Below, piece after piece: positions 24,585-34,369 of a stretch of DNA of 64,000 bases. The position numbers and the translations under genes were made by a program. Origin of the DNA: Macrococcoides equi (GTDB lineage Bacteria; Bacillota; Bacilli; Staphylococcales; Staphylococcaceae); NCBI RefSeq assembly GCF_047425865.1, contig NZ_CP179735.1; one strand, given 5' to 3'. The notes beneath the pieces were generated by a model. The model searched no databases. It saw nothing but the letters and a program-made list of their open reading frames with translations, and had not been told where the DNA came from. Numbering within the stretch: position 1 is the first letter of the stretch; each line of letters begins with the position of its first letter.

Positions 24585-25787
24585 TCATCTTCGATTTACA
24601 AACTGACTTTTCTTTTGCCAGGCTGCATGCTTTTCATCTATTTTTCTTCCCCAGTTATTCATATAGAACAGTTTAGCAAATACAAGTAAGATAAATAGAT
24701 ATCCTGAAATTCTAAGACGTGAACCCGTTCCAAGGTTGTCATTTGTAATTCCGATAAATAAGAACCAGATAAGACTTTGTGTTAACAACATCTTATCAAG
24801 ATATTCCAATGATTTTCGATTTTTATAGATATAGAAGAAAATGATTGTCATAGGAATTGATTCAGTAAGAAATAATACAAGTGTACTAAATCCTCTGACC
24901 TGAAAAGGTAAAGGTCCTAATGCATTACTGATTAAGCTGTAGGTATAACTAAATAAAAAGAATATATAATTAGGTTGATCTAAAGAAATATTTAACTGAC
25001 TTCCTCCTGCAAAAAATTCCTGCCCATTCTTTCTGTAATTTAAAGCATCGGCTAAACTTAATCCTACAAATGGTAGCTGAAAATCCTTGAGTAGTGTGTA
25101 ATATATACCTAGTAGTACTAAAACCGAAATAACAACAAATCCAACATTTGTTGATTTATTTTTTCTGTTAAAAAACATAAATAATCCAGCTGCGCCAAAA
25201 AATGATGCCGCTGCGTAATCTCTGTAACTGAATAAAAGATACATTGAAATAAAAATAGGTATAATTAAAAAGATTTTGAATGGATGATTTGATTTTAAAA
25301 ATATTGCGAATAACCATATTGTTAATAAGAAAAAGTCAAATATCCATATATCACGAATGATCGAAATTGTTGATACATAGACAAAACTAATAAATAACAA
25401 CATCATACTTAAAAATAAGCTATATAAATTCATCACATGACGGCTACCGACAAGTGTTCTTATCAGTAAGTAAGTAATTACTGCAAATAAAATGACGCCT
25501 AAAAAGTTAAACATCTTTAGATAAAAAACATATTCTGTATTAAAGAGCTTTAAAACATAGCCTAATACAAGAACATGCACTGAAGTAAGAATAGCGTTAC
25601 CGCCATTCTTAATTTCAAGTGCATTTTCTAAGTAGAATACCCCATCATCACTACCACCTAAGATAGGTAAGGCCAGACCATGATATCCAGTTGCTAAGCT
25701 CACATAATACAAAGCGATGGTTATTAAAAACATCACAGTAATAAACGCTATAAAAACAAAAGCTGTGCGTAACTGATTTTTTTCCAT
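24585..25787 (-). CDS. Multipass membrane protein, probable Wzy-type polysaccharide polymerase
   Basis: The 400-residue protein has about ten membrane segments and a large external loop (about 228-275), the usual plan of Wzy/O-antigen polymerase. No sequence motif proves this; Wzy proteins are poorly conserved. A flippase, a Wzz-type protein and an initiating transferase surround it, and no other polymerase candidate is present. ATG 25787 has TAGGAG upstream. The C-terminus ends with basic residues on the cytoplasmic side. Confidence 0.65.
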   Translation of the reverse strand: MEKNQLRTAFVFIAFITVMFLITIALYYVSLATGYHGLALPILGGSDDGVFYLENALEIKNGGNAILTSVHVLVLGYVLKLFNTEYVFYLKMFNFLGVILFAVITYLLIRTLVGSRHVMNLYSLFLSMMLLFISFVYVSTISIIRDIWIFDFFLLTIWLFAIFLKSNHPFKIFLIIPIFISMYLLFSYRDYAAASFFGAAGLFMFFNRKNKSTNVGFVVISVLVLLGIYYTLLKDFQLPFVGLSLADALNYRKNGQEFFAGGSQLNISLDQPNYIFFLFSYTYSLISNALGPLPFQVRGFSTLVLFLTESIPMTIIFFYIYKNRKSLEYLDKMLLTQSLIWFLFIGITNDNLGTGSRLRISGYLFILLVFAKLFYMNNWGRKIDEKHAAWQKKSQFVNRR

Positions 25788-25823
25788 TGCTTGTACTCCT
25801 AGTTTACATATTTATTGGATACA

Positions 25824-27635
25824 TTAAAATTTTTTGTTTGCTTCTCCAATTACTAAAGCTTTAACATCCTCATCAGACATTGACAATAGTCGGTCAAAAT
25901 CAGCCATTAATGCATCATAATCTTTAGGCACTGCTTTACCAACATAAATCTTTTCATGTACCTGATCATCTGAAACTTCATTTTCATTGAGCAATTCTTC
26001 GTACATTTTTTCACCTGGTCTTAATCCAGTAAATTCTATACCGATGTCTTCGATAGAATAACCTGCAAGTTCAATAACATTTTTTGCTAAATCCACGATT
26101 TTAACAGGCTCTCCCATATCGAGTACAAATACTTCTCCACCTTTTGCAAGAACACCGGCCTGAATAACTAATCGACTCGCTTCAGGAATCGTCATAAAGT
26201 AACGTGTGATATCTGGATGAGTAACAGTTACTGGTCCACCTTTTTCAATTTGTTTCTTAAATAAAGGAATAACTGATCCACGGCTACCAAGTACATTACC
26301 AAATCGAACAGCAACAAATTTTGTTTCAGAACGCTTATCCAGATTTTGTACAACCATTTCTGCCCATCGTTTTGTTGCTCCCATAATATTTGGAGGATTA
26401 ACTGCCTTATCTGTAGATACCATTACAAATGTTTTTACGCCAAAAGCATCACTTGCTTCAGCAATATTTTTTGTACCAAAAATATTATTTTTAATTGCTT
26501 CTTTCGGATTACCTTCCATTAAAGGTACATGTTTATGTGCAGCAGCATGGAAAACAACATCTGGACGATATTTTTCTACAATACTGAACATTCTGTCTCT
26601 ATCTTGTATATCAGCAATAACTGGAATAAAGTTAATATGTCCATCTTTAAAGCGATTTTTCATTTCCATCGTAATGTTATAGATACTGTTCTCACCGTGA
26701 CCTAATAATAATACGCGTTTTGGTCCAAAACTTGATGCCTGACGAACGATTTCTGAACCAATAGAACCACCGGCTCCAGTTATTAATATTGTTTTGTTAT
26801 TAATGACATCACGAATACCTCCAGCATCTAAGCGAACTGGATCGCGGCCTAGTAAATCTTCTAAATCTATATTTTTTAAATGAGATACTTCTTTTTTACC
26901 AGTTAATACATCGTCAATGTTCGGCATAATTTGAACTTTTACACCTGATTCAATACAAATATCATATAATTCTTTCAGTTTGTATTGTGCTAATGATGGA
27001 ATGGCTAAAATAACTTTATCAATCGCATATTTATCGATAGATTCTCTTAAGTCATTTCTAGAACCCATTACTTTAACACCATTGATTACTTGCTTATATT
27101 TGTTGACATCATCGTCAAGAAATAACACTGGCTTCATCTTCATAGAAGGTACATTTTCCATTTGACGTGCAAGCGTCGTTCCTCCACGTCCGGCTCCAAA
27201 AATTAAAACACGTTCAAAACCTTCTTTACTCTCATGATCTTTATTGAAAACTCTGAAGAATATTCTTGTCGCCCCGATAAAAACAATTAAACATAGCCAA
27301 ATAATAATCACTGCACCAAATATAATATTATTTGTTTCTTTCATTAATGTTAAAACTATATAAGTAAGTACAGTTCCTGTAAAAACAGCTAATGTGACCG
27401 CATAGACAATTGAAATCAGCTCTTTAACACTCGCATATATCCATAAACGATTGAAAAGATTAAACAGGAATGCAAACAATAGATAAGCTAATAAAATTGT
27501 GATACCCGTTACTACAAAATAAGTGTTTGGTTCTGGACTTGATCCCTTGACGATAAACCATGCCAAAATTACTGAACCCAAAACAATTAATGTATCTACT
27601 AATACGAGTAGTAACGTTTTGAAATTCTTATGCAT
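25824..27635 (-). CDS. capD: Membrane-bound UDP-GlcNAc 4,6-dehydratase (CapD/PglF type)
   Basis: The 603-residue enzyme belongs to the long CapD/PglF/WbpM group. Four N-terminal membrane helices (about 8-125) are followed by a Rossmann domain with IFGAGRGGTTLARQ, then the extended SDR domain. This starts with ILITGAGGSIGSEIVRQ (about 283-299) and has HAAAHKHVPLMEGNP and the active-site region VSTDKAVNPPNIMGATKRWAE, typical of dehydratases that use Asp-Lys in place of a catalytic Tyr. It should make the UDP-4-keto-6-deoxy sugar used by the PglE-type aminotransferase. ATG 27635 follows AGAGAGGG. Confidence 0.93.
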   Translation of the reverse strand: MHKNFKTLLLVLVDTLIVLGSVILAWFIVKGSSPEPNTYFVVTGITILLAYLLFAFLFNLFNRLWIYASVKELISIVYAVTLAVFTGTVLTYIVLTLMKETNNIIFGAVIIIWLCLIVFIGATRIFFRVFNKDHESKEGFERVLIFGAGRGGTTLARQMENVPSMKMKPVLFLDDDVNKYKQVINGVKVMGSRNDLRESIDKYAIDKVILAIPSLAQYKLKELYDICIESGVKVQIMPNIDDVLTGKKEVSHLKNIDLEDLLGRDPVRLDAGGIRDVINNKTILITGAGGSIGSEIVRQASSFGPKRVLLLGHGENSIYNITMEMKNRFKDGHINFIPVIADIQDRDRMFSIVEKYRPDVVFHAAAHKHVPLMEGNPKEAIKNNIFGTKNIAEASDAFGVKTFVMVSTDKAVNPPNIMGATKRWAEMVVQNLDKRSETKFVAVRFGNVLGSRGSVIPLFKKQIEKGGPVTVTHPDITRYFMTIPEASRLVIQAGVLAKGGEVFVLDMGEPVKIVDLAKNVIELAGYSIEDIGIEFTGLRPGEKMYEELLNENEVSDDQVHEKIYVGKAVPKDYDALMADFDRLLSMSDEDVKALVIGEANKKF

Positions 27636-27659
27636 ACAAAAAACCCTCTCTATAACAAA

Positions 27660-28361
27660 TTATTGATAAACGTAATATTTATCTGTATCATACTCATCAT
27701 TGTTAAAGACGATGCCTAACAATTTAGAGTGTTCACTTACAGTTAATAAATCGCGCGCTTCTTTTACGTTCGCTTTATTATTTTCTTGTTTATCAATAAC
27801 TAATACCATGCCGTCAACTTTTGCAGATAAAATTTGTGAATCAGTTACAGATAAAACTGGAGGACTGTCAAAGATAATTAAATCATAGTACGTACAAAGC
27901 TCATCTAACATAATATCTAAATTTTTAGAGTTTAATAATTCTGAAGGGTTTGGTGGCACTGGTCCTGCAGACATAATATCTAAGTTTTCGACTTCAGTCG
28001 GTTGAATCGTTTGCTTTAAAGTACTTTGTTCTGTCAGGTAAGTTGAAAGACCCACAGCATTTTTCACACCAAAAGTGTTATGCACCGTAGGTTTACGCAT
28101 ATCTGCATCAATAAATAGTATTTTAGTATTATTTTGAGCAAATACACACGCAAGGTTTGCTGAAACTGTAGATTTTCCTTCTTGCTGAACAGATGAAGTT
28201 ACTAATAATTTTTGTAATTGACTACCTGGTGTCGAAAATGAAATATTCGTTCTTAAAGTTCTGAACTGTTCAGATACCGGAGATTTTGGATCATCTAACG
28301 TAATTAACTTTCTAGCTTTTTCAGTTCTATTTTTAATTTTACTTTTACTCTTTTTGAACAT
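27660..28361 (-). CDS. capB: Capsule tyrosine autokinase (BY-kinase CapB/CpsD type)
   Basis: The 233-residue cytoplasmic kinase pairs with the membrane activator encoded by the next gene upstream to control chain length and export. It carries Walker A TSSVQQEGKSTVSANLA (about 55-71), Walker A' ILFIDADMRKPT, and Walker B LIIFDSPPVL. The C-terminus has a tyrosine cluster (YDTDKYYVYQ) that is autophosphorylated in homologs. It is 20 bases downstream of capA. No PHP-type tyrosine phosphatase (CapC/CpsB) is found in this window. Confidence 0.93.
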   Translation of the reverse strand: MFKKSKSKIKNRTEKARKLITLDDPKSPVSEQFRTLRTNISFSTPGSQLQKLLVTSSVQQEGKSTVSANLACVFAQNNTKILFIDADMRKPTVHNTFGVKNAVGLSTYLTEQSTLKQTIQPTEVENLDIMSAGPVPPNPSELLNSKNLDIMLDELCTYYDLIIFDSPPVLSVTDSQILSAKVDGMVLVIDKQENNKANVKEARDLLTVSEHSKLLGIVFNNDEYDTDKYYVYQ

Positions 28362-28381
28362 GTTATTACTCCTTTTAGTAA

Positions 28382-29050
28382 TTATTTAATGTATGGAATG
28401 TTACCGATAACAGAAACGCCAATTTCACGTTCAACTTGTTCAGATGTTTTAAGTGATACATCCATTAAAGCTTTAGCTAATACATAGAATAAACTTAATA
28501 AAAGTCCTAAAGCTGCACCAATACCGATATTAATTAATGGTGTTGGTTCAACAGGTTCAGCATTACGAATAACACGTGCTTTCGAAGCTACTTTTAAGTT
28601 ATTTAAATCTAAAGAGTTCTTTTCAACCATTGTCTTAGTAATTTCATTAGCAATATCTACTGCACGTTTTTGTGATGGGTTTTCAACTGTAATCGTTAAA
28701 AGCGTTGAATTTTGAACAGCTGTAGCATCAATATCTTTTGCCAGATCTTCTGGTAAAACGTTTAAGTTAAGTTTATCGATGACTGGTAATAATGTATCAG
28801 GAAGCTTTGCAATACTTGCGTATGTTGTAATCGATTGCAAGTTAGTCTGTAAGTCTACAGCATCGTTACTTTTACTTGTTCTAGTTTCCTGGTTTACTAA
28901 TAAAGTTGCCTCGGATTTATAAATAGGAGTGAGTAAAAAATAAGAAATCGCAGCTGCAATCAGTGCAAATAATATTGTAGTACCTAAAATAAATTTCCAG
29001 CCTTTCTTAAGTGCCTCCAAAATCTGAGTAAAATTCATGGTATCCTGCAT
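28382..29050 (-). CDS. capA: Wzz/CapA-type chain-length and kinase-activator membrane protein
   Basis: The 222-residue protein has two membrane helices (about 18-40 and 175-198) that enclose an external loop, the Wzz arrangement. The N-terminus MNFTQILEALKKGWKFI and the YKSEATLLVNQ strand are typical. The C-terminal cytoplasmic tail (SLKTSEQVEREIGVSVIGNIPYIK) ends in the segment that activates the BY-kinase in CapA/CapB pairs. ATG 29050 (MQDTMNF) is chosen because GGAGG lies seven bases upstream. A 169-base gap with an extended -10 promoter precedes it, so this may be a new transcript start within the capsule region. Confidence 0.9.
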   Translation of the reverse strand: MQDTMNFTQILEALKKGWKFILGTTILFALIAAAISYFLLTPIYKSEATLLVNQETRTSKSNDAVDLQTNLQSITTYASIAKLPDTLLPVIDKLNLNVLPEDLAKDIDATAVQNSTLLTITVENPSQKRAVDIANEITKTMVEKNSLDLNNLKVASKARVIRNAEPVEPTPLINIGIGAALGLLLSLFYVLAKALMDVSLKTSEQVEREIGVSVIGNIPYIK

Positions 29051-29094
29051 TTTGTTACCTCCAAAAAAGTTCTAATTAATTTTATTATTAATTT

Positions 29095-29103
29095 ATTTTA
29101 CCA
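29095..29103 (-). promoter_or_regulatory. Extended -10 promoter of capA
   Basis: Minus-strand TGGTAAAAT lies about 45 bases before the capA start in an AT-rich gap. No convincing -35 is seen. Confidence 0.4.
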
Positions 29104-29219
29104 TAACAATTTTAGGTTTTTGCTACATTTTAGAAATTTTGTTTTTTAAATTACTATTTTTAAACGAATTTACGCAAACTTTAACTCAAATTTACAATTG
29201 TCATCTAAATAAAATGTTC

Positions 29220-30500
29220 CTAAGATGCGTGTTCTAATTTATTTTCGTTTTCTACAAGTCTATTTAAGTAACGATGTGAGACTATAAACACAATCACTGC
29301 CATTGTAAATTCAGATATTAAAGTTGCATATATCGCCCCTTCTACTTTAAAAATTGGAATCAAAATTATATTTGCAACTAAATTTAAAATGGCGATTATT
29401 GCATTTATACGCATCATCTTATACACCATATGCTGAGTAGAGAGAATCGTCCCATTGACTGCTGTAGCAAATTTAAATAAGATTGCCAAACTTAATAGCT
29501 GTAAATAATATACTGAATCTAAATACTTCTCTCCTGCCGTAAATAAAATTAAATATTTTGCTGTTAACCAGATGAATGCTATTCCTATTACACCCAATAT
29601 AAATAAAATGATAGAACTTCTACGGTTAAAACGTTTTAACTGATTTGGATCATGGGTTGCCCACACGTGAATGCGAGTATAGAAAATTCTTCTGAAAATT
29701 AAATCAGGAAACATAAAAGCAAGTTGAATGATTGCAAACGCTGCATTATATTCCCCTACAGCAACTTTACCTACTAAAAACGATAACAGTAAAACATTAC
29801 TTTGATAATAGATAAAATAAAATATTCCAATCAGACCAAAAGGATAAGTCTCCTTAAAAGTCTCTGAGATTGTAGCATCCTTTGGTATTACTGCATTTTG
29901 TAAAACAGGAACTTTAACTTCCTGAGTAAAAAGTTTTCGTACAATGCGCCAAAAAGGAATAACTGCTAATAACGATAACATGACAAGATACCATCCAAGT
30001 GCAATAACATCTTTAAACGTCAAAACAGCGAGCACGGCTGCAAAGAAACGAACAAAATACAGAAGAAAGTTGCTTAAAGCTACTGCTCTAAAATTCTCTT
30101 CAATTTGATTGACAGAGTTATTTATAGAATAGATGCCTTGTAAAAAAATATTCGGCACTATTAACAATAAAAAATATTTCGTTTCAAAATCATACATTGG
30201 TGAAAAAACAACTGCTAAAAGGAGCAGCAATGTTACAGTAAAACTGATCGTGAATAGAGAAATACATGCATTCACATAACGATATGCACGTCTTCCTTCT
30301 ACTGCAAAACTCTTAACAATAAAATCAGCAACCCCAAATCCAATAACTACTGATAAAATATTAATAAATGTTAATCCGATACCAAATATACCATAATCTG
30401 ATTTTTCGAGATTACGAGCTAACAGGATGTTCATTAGAAGACCCATGATAGCACCCATACCAGTACCTAAAAACATCCAAACGAAGTTCATTTTTTTCAT
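29220..30500 (-). CDS. Polysaccharide flippase (Wzx type, MOP superfamily)
   Basis: The 426-residue protein has about 12 membrane helices. It starts MKKMNFVWMFLGTGMGAIMGLLMN, with the ARNLEKSDYGIFGIGLTF pattern common to Wzx/RfbX flippases. It should move undecaprenyl-linked repeat units across the membrane. ATG 30500 follows TTGGAG. It lies 24 bases downstream of a glycosyltransferase gene. A gap of 169 bases separates it from capA. Confidence 0.87.
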   Translation of the reverse strand: MKKMNFVWMFLGTGMGAIMGLLMNILLARNLEKSDYGIFGIGLTFINILSVVIGFGVADFIVKSFAVEGRRAYRYVNACISLFTISFTVTLLLLLAVVFSPMYDFETKYFLLLIVPNIFLQGIYSINNSVNQIEENFRAVALSNFLLYFVRFFAAVLAVLTFKDVIALGWYLVMLSLLAVIPFWRIVRKLFTQEVKVPVLQNAVIPKDATISETFKETYPFGLIGIFYFIYYQSNVLLLSFLVGKVAVGEYNAAFAIIQLAFMFPDLIFRRIFYTRIHVWATHDPNQLKRFNRRSSIILFILGVIGIAFIWLTAKYLILFTAGEKYLDSVYYLQLLSLAILFKFATAVNGTILSTQHMVYKMMRINAIIAILNLVANIILIPIFKVEGAIYATLISEFTMAVIVFIVSHRYLNRLVENENKLEHAS

Positions 30501-30524
30501 CTAGATTAAACTCCAATCAATATG

Positions 30525-31640
30525 TCAGCCTAAATAAGCTTGTTCATAATCTTTCATTACTGAGTCTAGTGTGAAAGACTCAACTTTTTGCTTACTTTTT
30601 TCACCCATCGATTTGCGCAGTTCATCGTTATTTAAAACTTCCGCAAAAGCATAGATTAAACTTGCATCATTGCCTTTTTCAACGACGAATCCATTTTCAT
30701 TATCATCTACTAAGTCTACGATGCCTCGAGTATCTGCTACAACACATGGTAATCCTTGAGCCATACCTTCCATGATACTTTTTGGAAGACCTTCACGATG
30801 ACTAAGGAGTGTCATTACGTCTGAAATCTGCAGTAAATTCGGTACATCTTTTCTAAACCCAAGAAAATGTACATCTTTCAAGGCATTTTCTGCACTATAC
30901 TCCTCATATTGTTCAAGATTTGGTCCAATACCTGCAAATAGTAAAACAGCATCAGGGACTTGTTCTTTTATCTTCTTCCAGTTTCTTAATAAGAATATTT
31001 GATTTTTATTATCATTCATTTCAGCCACAAAGATAATAACCTTATCACTCACCTTTAATCCTAGGTCATTTCTTAAACTTAACTTCTCAGAATCAGTTAA
31101 TTTAGGATGATCTATTTCAACACCGACACCTTTAATGTGTACCAGATTTTCATCAGTGAACCCTAGTTTTCTGGCAGTCACTGTATCTTCTTTATTAGTT
31201 GTTATGAGTAAATCCGTCTTTGCTGCAGTTAACTTTTCTAAAGGAAAATAAAGTAGCCAGTTTTTTAATGGTGCATCTTTGAAAAAATGAAAACCATGTG
31301 CTGTGTAGATTAATTTACCCTGCATATCTTTTGGTTTTGCCAATCGTGTTAAAAATGCAGCAATAGGCGTATGGACATGAACGATATCAAAATCTTCATT
31401 TTCCATCGTATTTTTTAGAATTTTTAAGCTTTCTAAATTATCTTTCGATAAAGGATTACGATTGATCGGTACTTTTATAGTATGAATACCAAATGCATCC
31501 AGTTGTTCTTTATGTCCACCGTAATCTTCATTGGCTATTGCATAAACTTCATAGCCCTTATCCATCAACATTTTCATATAAGGTGTATGGAAAGAAGTAA
31601 AATGTCTAAAAACATTTGCTGAAAATAAAACTTTCTTCAT
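30525..31640 (-). CDS. Glycosyltransferase family 4 (EpsD/PglA-like)
   Basis: The 371-residue GT-B enzyme has VLFSANVFRHFTSFHTPYMKML at the N-terminus, DIVHVHTPIAAFLTRL, ITTNKEDTVTARKLGF, and the acceptor/donor region of GT4: FLGFRKDVPNLLQISDVMTLLSHREGLPKSIMEGMAQGLPCVV, in which EGLPKSIMEGMA holds the E-x7-E. It should add a sugar to the lipid-linked repeat unit on the cytoplasmic side. ATG 31640 follows GAGGG. Confidence 0.88.
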   Translation of the reverse strand: MKKVLFSANVFRHFTSFHTPYMKMLMDKGYEVYAIANEDYGGHKEQLDAFGIHTIKVPINRNPLSKDNLESLKILKNTMENEDFDIVHVHTPIAAFLTRLAKPKDMQGKLIYTAHGFHFFKDAPLKNWLLYFPLEKLTAAKTDLLITTNKEDTVTARKLGFTDENLVHIKGVGVEIDHPKLTDSEKLSLRNDLGLKVSDKVIIFVAEMNDNKNQIFLLRNWKKIKEQVPDAVLLFAGIGPNLEQYEEYSAENALKDVHFLGFRKDVPNLLQISDVMTLLSHREGLPKSIMEGMAQGLPCVVADTRGIVDLVDDNENGFVVEKGNDASLIYAFAEVLNNDELRKSMGEKSKQKVESFTLDSVMKDYEQAYLG

Positions 31641-31677
31641 TATTATCCCTCATTTATAATCATATTCAATATATGTA

Positions 31678-32691
31678 TTATTTGTTTTTAATTTTCCTAT
31701 ATAACGGTAATACAATACTAAACAATTTTAATGTATTTTTTATACCAATGCTACTTATAAGAAAGTTGATTCGCTTCGTCAAATTAGAAAAAGCATATTG
31801 TCGTAAATTTTCATGTTGTTTTAATACAGTAGCTAGCTGTATTCGTTCATTACGTGATAACATCGAACCATAAATAAAAGCTGTAAAATATTTATTAGAT
31901 ATATTACATTTTAAGTTAAATTCAGCTTTTTCACTTAGTTTAATATTATGTTTGTTCATCAGCTCATCTACGATTTGAGGTGCATATAATGGGTCAACAA
32001 TATTTTTATAACTCGTTGTTCCTGTAATTTGTCCTGCTCGTTGCTGACGGTATTCTAATACCGCTTCATCGAAATAAGCAATTTTGTTTGCTAAAGCGAA
32101 TATGATGGGTGTCCACATCATATCTTCATAGTTTCTGTTTTTGATAAAATAAATTTCTTTATGCTTAACAAGAGACGTTTTAACAAACATTGGCCATACA
32201 TACCAGCTAAACATTACTTCTTTCTCTAATATCATTTCTAATGCTTCCTTACCTGTTAAACCATCAAAATCCTCTGGTTTAAAAGGACGTTTAACTCTAA
32301 CATGTTGATCATCCAGCATATAAAAATAATTAAAGTCGAATAATACAACATCAGGATGATTATTCTCTTCAATAAAGTTGAAAATATCTTTAAAAAATTT
32401 TCGGGAATAAAAGTCATCTGAATCCAGTAGCACTAGATATTCTCCTTGCGCTGCCTGTATACCCGTATTTCTAGCAGATGCAATACCGCCGTTTTGTTGA
32501 GAAATAATTTTGATATTTGAATGTTTCTTTTGATAATCTTGAGCTATAACTAACGAATTGTCTGGTGATTCATCATTAACAATGATAATTTCATAGTTGC
32601 TTTCATCTATATCCTGTTTAATTATACCCTCAATACATTCAGGTAAATATTTTTCAACATTATAAACCGGCATCACTATACTTAGCTTCAT
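31678..32691 (-). CDS. Glycosyltransferase family 2
   Basis: The 337-residue GT-A enzyme opens with LSIVMPVYNVEKYLPECIEGI. It has IIVNDESPDNSL, GGIASARNTGIQAAQGEYLVLLDSDDFY with the DxD-type DSDD (about 93-96), and a middle region YEDMMWTPII that often holds the catalytic base (E-D). The C-terminal third is variable. It should transfer one sugar of the capsule repeat. ATG 32691 follows AAGGAG, eleven bases after the acetyltransferase gene. Confidence 0.9.
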   Translation of the reverse strand: MKLSIVMPVYNVEKYLPECIEGIIKQDIDESNYEIIIVNDESPDNSLVIAQDYQKKHSNIKIISQQNGGIASARNTGIQAAQGEYLVLLDSDDFYSRKFFKDIFNFIEENNHPDVVLFDFNYFYMLDDQHVRVKRPFKPEDFDGLTGKEALEMILEKEVMFSWYVWPMFVKTSLVKHKEIYFIKNRNYEDMMWTPIIFALANKIAYFDEAVLEYRQQRAGQITGTTSYKNIVDPLYAPQIVDELMNKHNIKLSEKAEFNLKCNISNKYFTAFIYGSMLSRNERIQLATVLKQHENLRQYAFSNLTKRINFLISSIGIKNTLKLFSIVLPLYRKIKNK

Positions 32692-32702
32692 TATGTTTCT
32701 CC

Positions 32703-33320
32703 TTATTTAATTATTTTAGCTGGTACACCTACCGCAATAGCATGAGATTTTATATCATTAATAACACTTGCACCACTTCCAATCGTCACCCAATCACCAA
32801 TACTTACTACTGGATTGACTACTGCAGAAGCACCGATATGAGTGCCTTCGCCAATCGAGACAGCACCGGTTAAAGTCGCATTCGGTGAGATATGCGCATA
32901 ATCATTCACCATACAATCATGTTCTACGATTGCTCCACTATTAATAATGACTTGATTGTGAATACGTGCTTCAGCATTAATAATCGCACCTGGCATGACA
33001 AGCGTTCCTGTTCCCACTTCAGCACTATTAGAAACGATAGCATGAGGTGACACTAATGTCGCAAACATATCATCACTAAGTTGTTCTCTTTCAATGATAA
33101 GCTTGCGTACTTTATTATTTCCAATGCCAAAAAATAATAAGCTGTTAGTTTCCTTTACAATTTCATGAATATGGTTGGTATTACCGTAAATAATATCTTT
33201 CTCTTCAAATCTTGAACTAAAGTTATCATCGATGATTCCGGTAATTTTAAATCCAAGTTGCTCAGCGACTTCAGAAACCACCTTTTTATGACCGCTATTT
33301 CCTATAATTACTAAATTCAT
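32703..33320 (-). CDS. pglD: Sugar N-acetyltransferase (PglD/EpsM type)
   Basis: The 205-residue protein has the two-part PglD plan: an N-terminal Rossmann-like part beginning MNLVIIGNSGHKKVVSEVAEQLGF, and a left-handed beta helix of hexapeptide repeats (about 85-200). The catalytic His lies in NSGAIVEHDCMVNDYAHISP. It should acetylate the 4-amino group of the UDP-sugar from the PglE-type enzyme, giving UDP-di-N-acetylbacillosamine or a close isomer. It overlaps the preceding gene by one base. Confidence 0.9.
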   Translation of the reverse strand: MNLVIIGNSGHKKVVSEVAEQLGFKITGIIDDNFSSRFEEKDIIYGNTNHIHEIVKETNSLLFFGIGNNKVRKLIIEREQLSDDMFATLVSPHAIVSNSAEVGTGTLVMPGAIINAEARIHNQVIINSGAIVEHDCMVNDYAHISPNATLTGAVSIGEGTHIGASAVVNPVVSIGDWVTIGSGASVINDIKSHAIAVGVPAKIIK

Positions 33321-34240
33321 TATTTCTGTTTCCTTTTATGGTTTTCATAAACTGTCTTTATAAAAGGAATAAGTTCAGCTTTGTCAAACAGTTTATTCCA
33401 TTCAAAATGGCTTAAGTCAGGTGTGACAAATTCAAAGGCTTCAAGTTCTGAACGCGTTAAATTGCTAAGATCTGCATTTAACTTAAAAAACTTAGCATTG
33501 TTTTCACGCTCAAAATCATTGACCCATTCATAACTTGTCGTTACTACTTTTAAGTTAAGTGCACAATATTCTAGTAATTTTGTTGAAGTTTGTTTATTAA
33601 ACGGAAATACATCAGGGATAAAGTTCATACCATAACGTGCTTTTGCTGCTGTTAATGGTAATTCTTCATAAGGAACTCTACCTATAAAATGTACATTAGG
33701 TAAATCACCATAATCTTTTTTAAGAACCGGATCAGGTGTACCGATTAAAATAATTGATAAGTCACTATTTTGTTTAAACATTTCTAACATTTTATTAAGT
33801 TGTCGCGATGGATCCATTGTGCCAACATACACAAAGTCATATTCTTTCTCTACGTCATCCTGAAGAAAATATTGTTTACTAATACCCATGTCACGGTAAA
33901 TATATGGTTGATTATCTTTGAAATTAAAGACTTGATGCACCTTTTTATTCTGAAAAATACGCCCATCTGGTTTTGCATTTAATAATTTTTTTAAAAAGTC
34001 TTTTATTTTTGCATTTTTCCCGACAGTAATTGTATTATACTCGTGAATTAATGCTTGATTATTATTTCGATTACGATCTAGCCCCATTACTTTCCAGACA
34101 ATATCATACTCCTCAGTAATTTGAGCTGCTTCACTTACAATATCAACAACAAATTCACCTGAGTCATTTAAATAGGTAGCATATGCACCTATTTCAGGCA
34201 TGTAAGCTTTGCCTTCATGTAAAATCGCTATTTTAATCAC
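33320..34240 (-). CDS. GT-B fold glycosyltransferase
   Basis: From GTG 34240 (MIKIAILHEGKAYMPEIGAY) the protein has 306 residues. I choose this start because GGAGG lies eight bases upstream; a longer frame from 34306 has no ribosome binding site. It has the GT-B C-terminal half with DFVYVGTMDPSRQLNKML, IILIGTPDP, VHFIGRVPYEELPLTAAKARYGMNFIP and NKQTSTKLLEYCALNLKVVTT, where the Glu of LLEY is in the sugar-nucleotide position. The N-terminal half is short. It is the first gene of the capsule transcript on this side, divergent from the lipoprotein gene. Confidence 0.8.
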   Translation of the reverse strand: MIKIAILHEGKAYMPEIGAYATYLNDSGEFVVDIVSEAAQITEEYDIVWKVMGLDRNRNNNQALIHEYNTITVGKNAKIKDFLKKLLNAKPDGRIFQNKKVHQVFNFKDNQPYIYRDMGISKQYFLQDDVEKEYDFVYVGTMDPSRQLNKMLEMFKQNSDLSIILIGTPDPVLKKDYGDLPNVHFIGRVPYEELPLTAAKARYGMNFIPDVFPFNKQTSTKLLEYCALNLKVVTTSYEWVNDFERENNAKFFKLNADLSNLTRSELEAFEFVTPDLSHFEWNKLFDKAELIPFIKTVYENHKRKQK

Positions 34241-34369
34241 AAAAATTTCCTCCAGACTATAGTTTTGAACTGAGTCAATTATATCATTATTTGCACTGAG
34301 ATACATCTGAATACCAATAAATTGGAACTTATGTTATATTGATATACAAGATAAAAAAGGAGGAAAATT

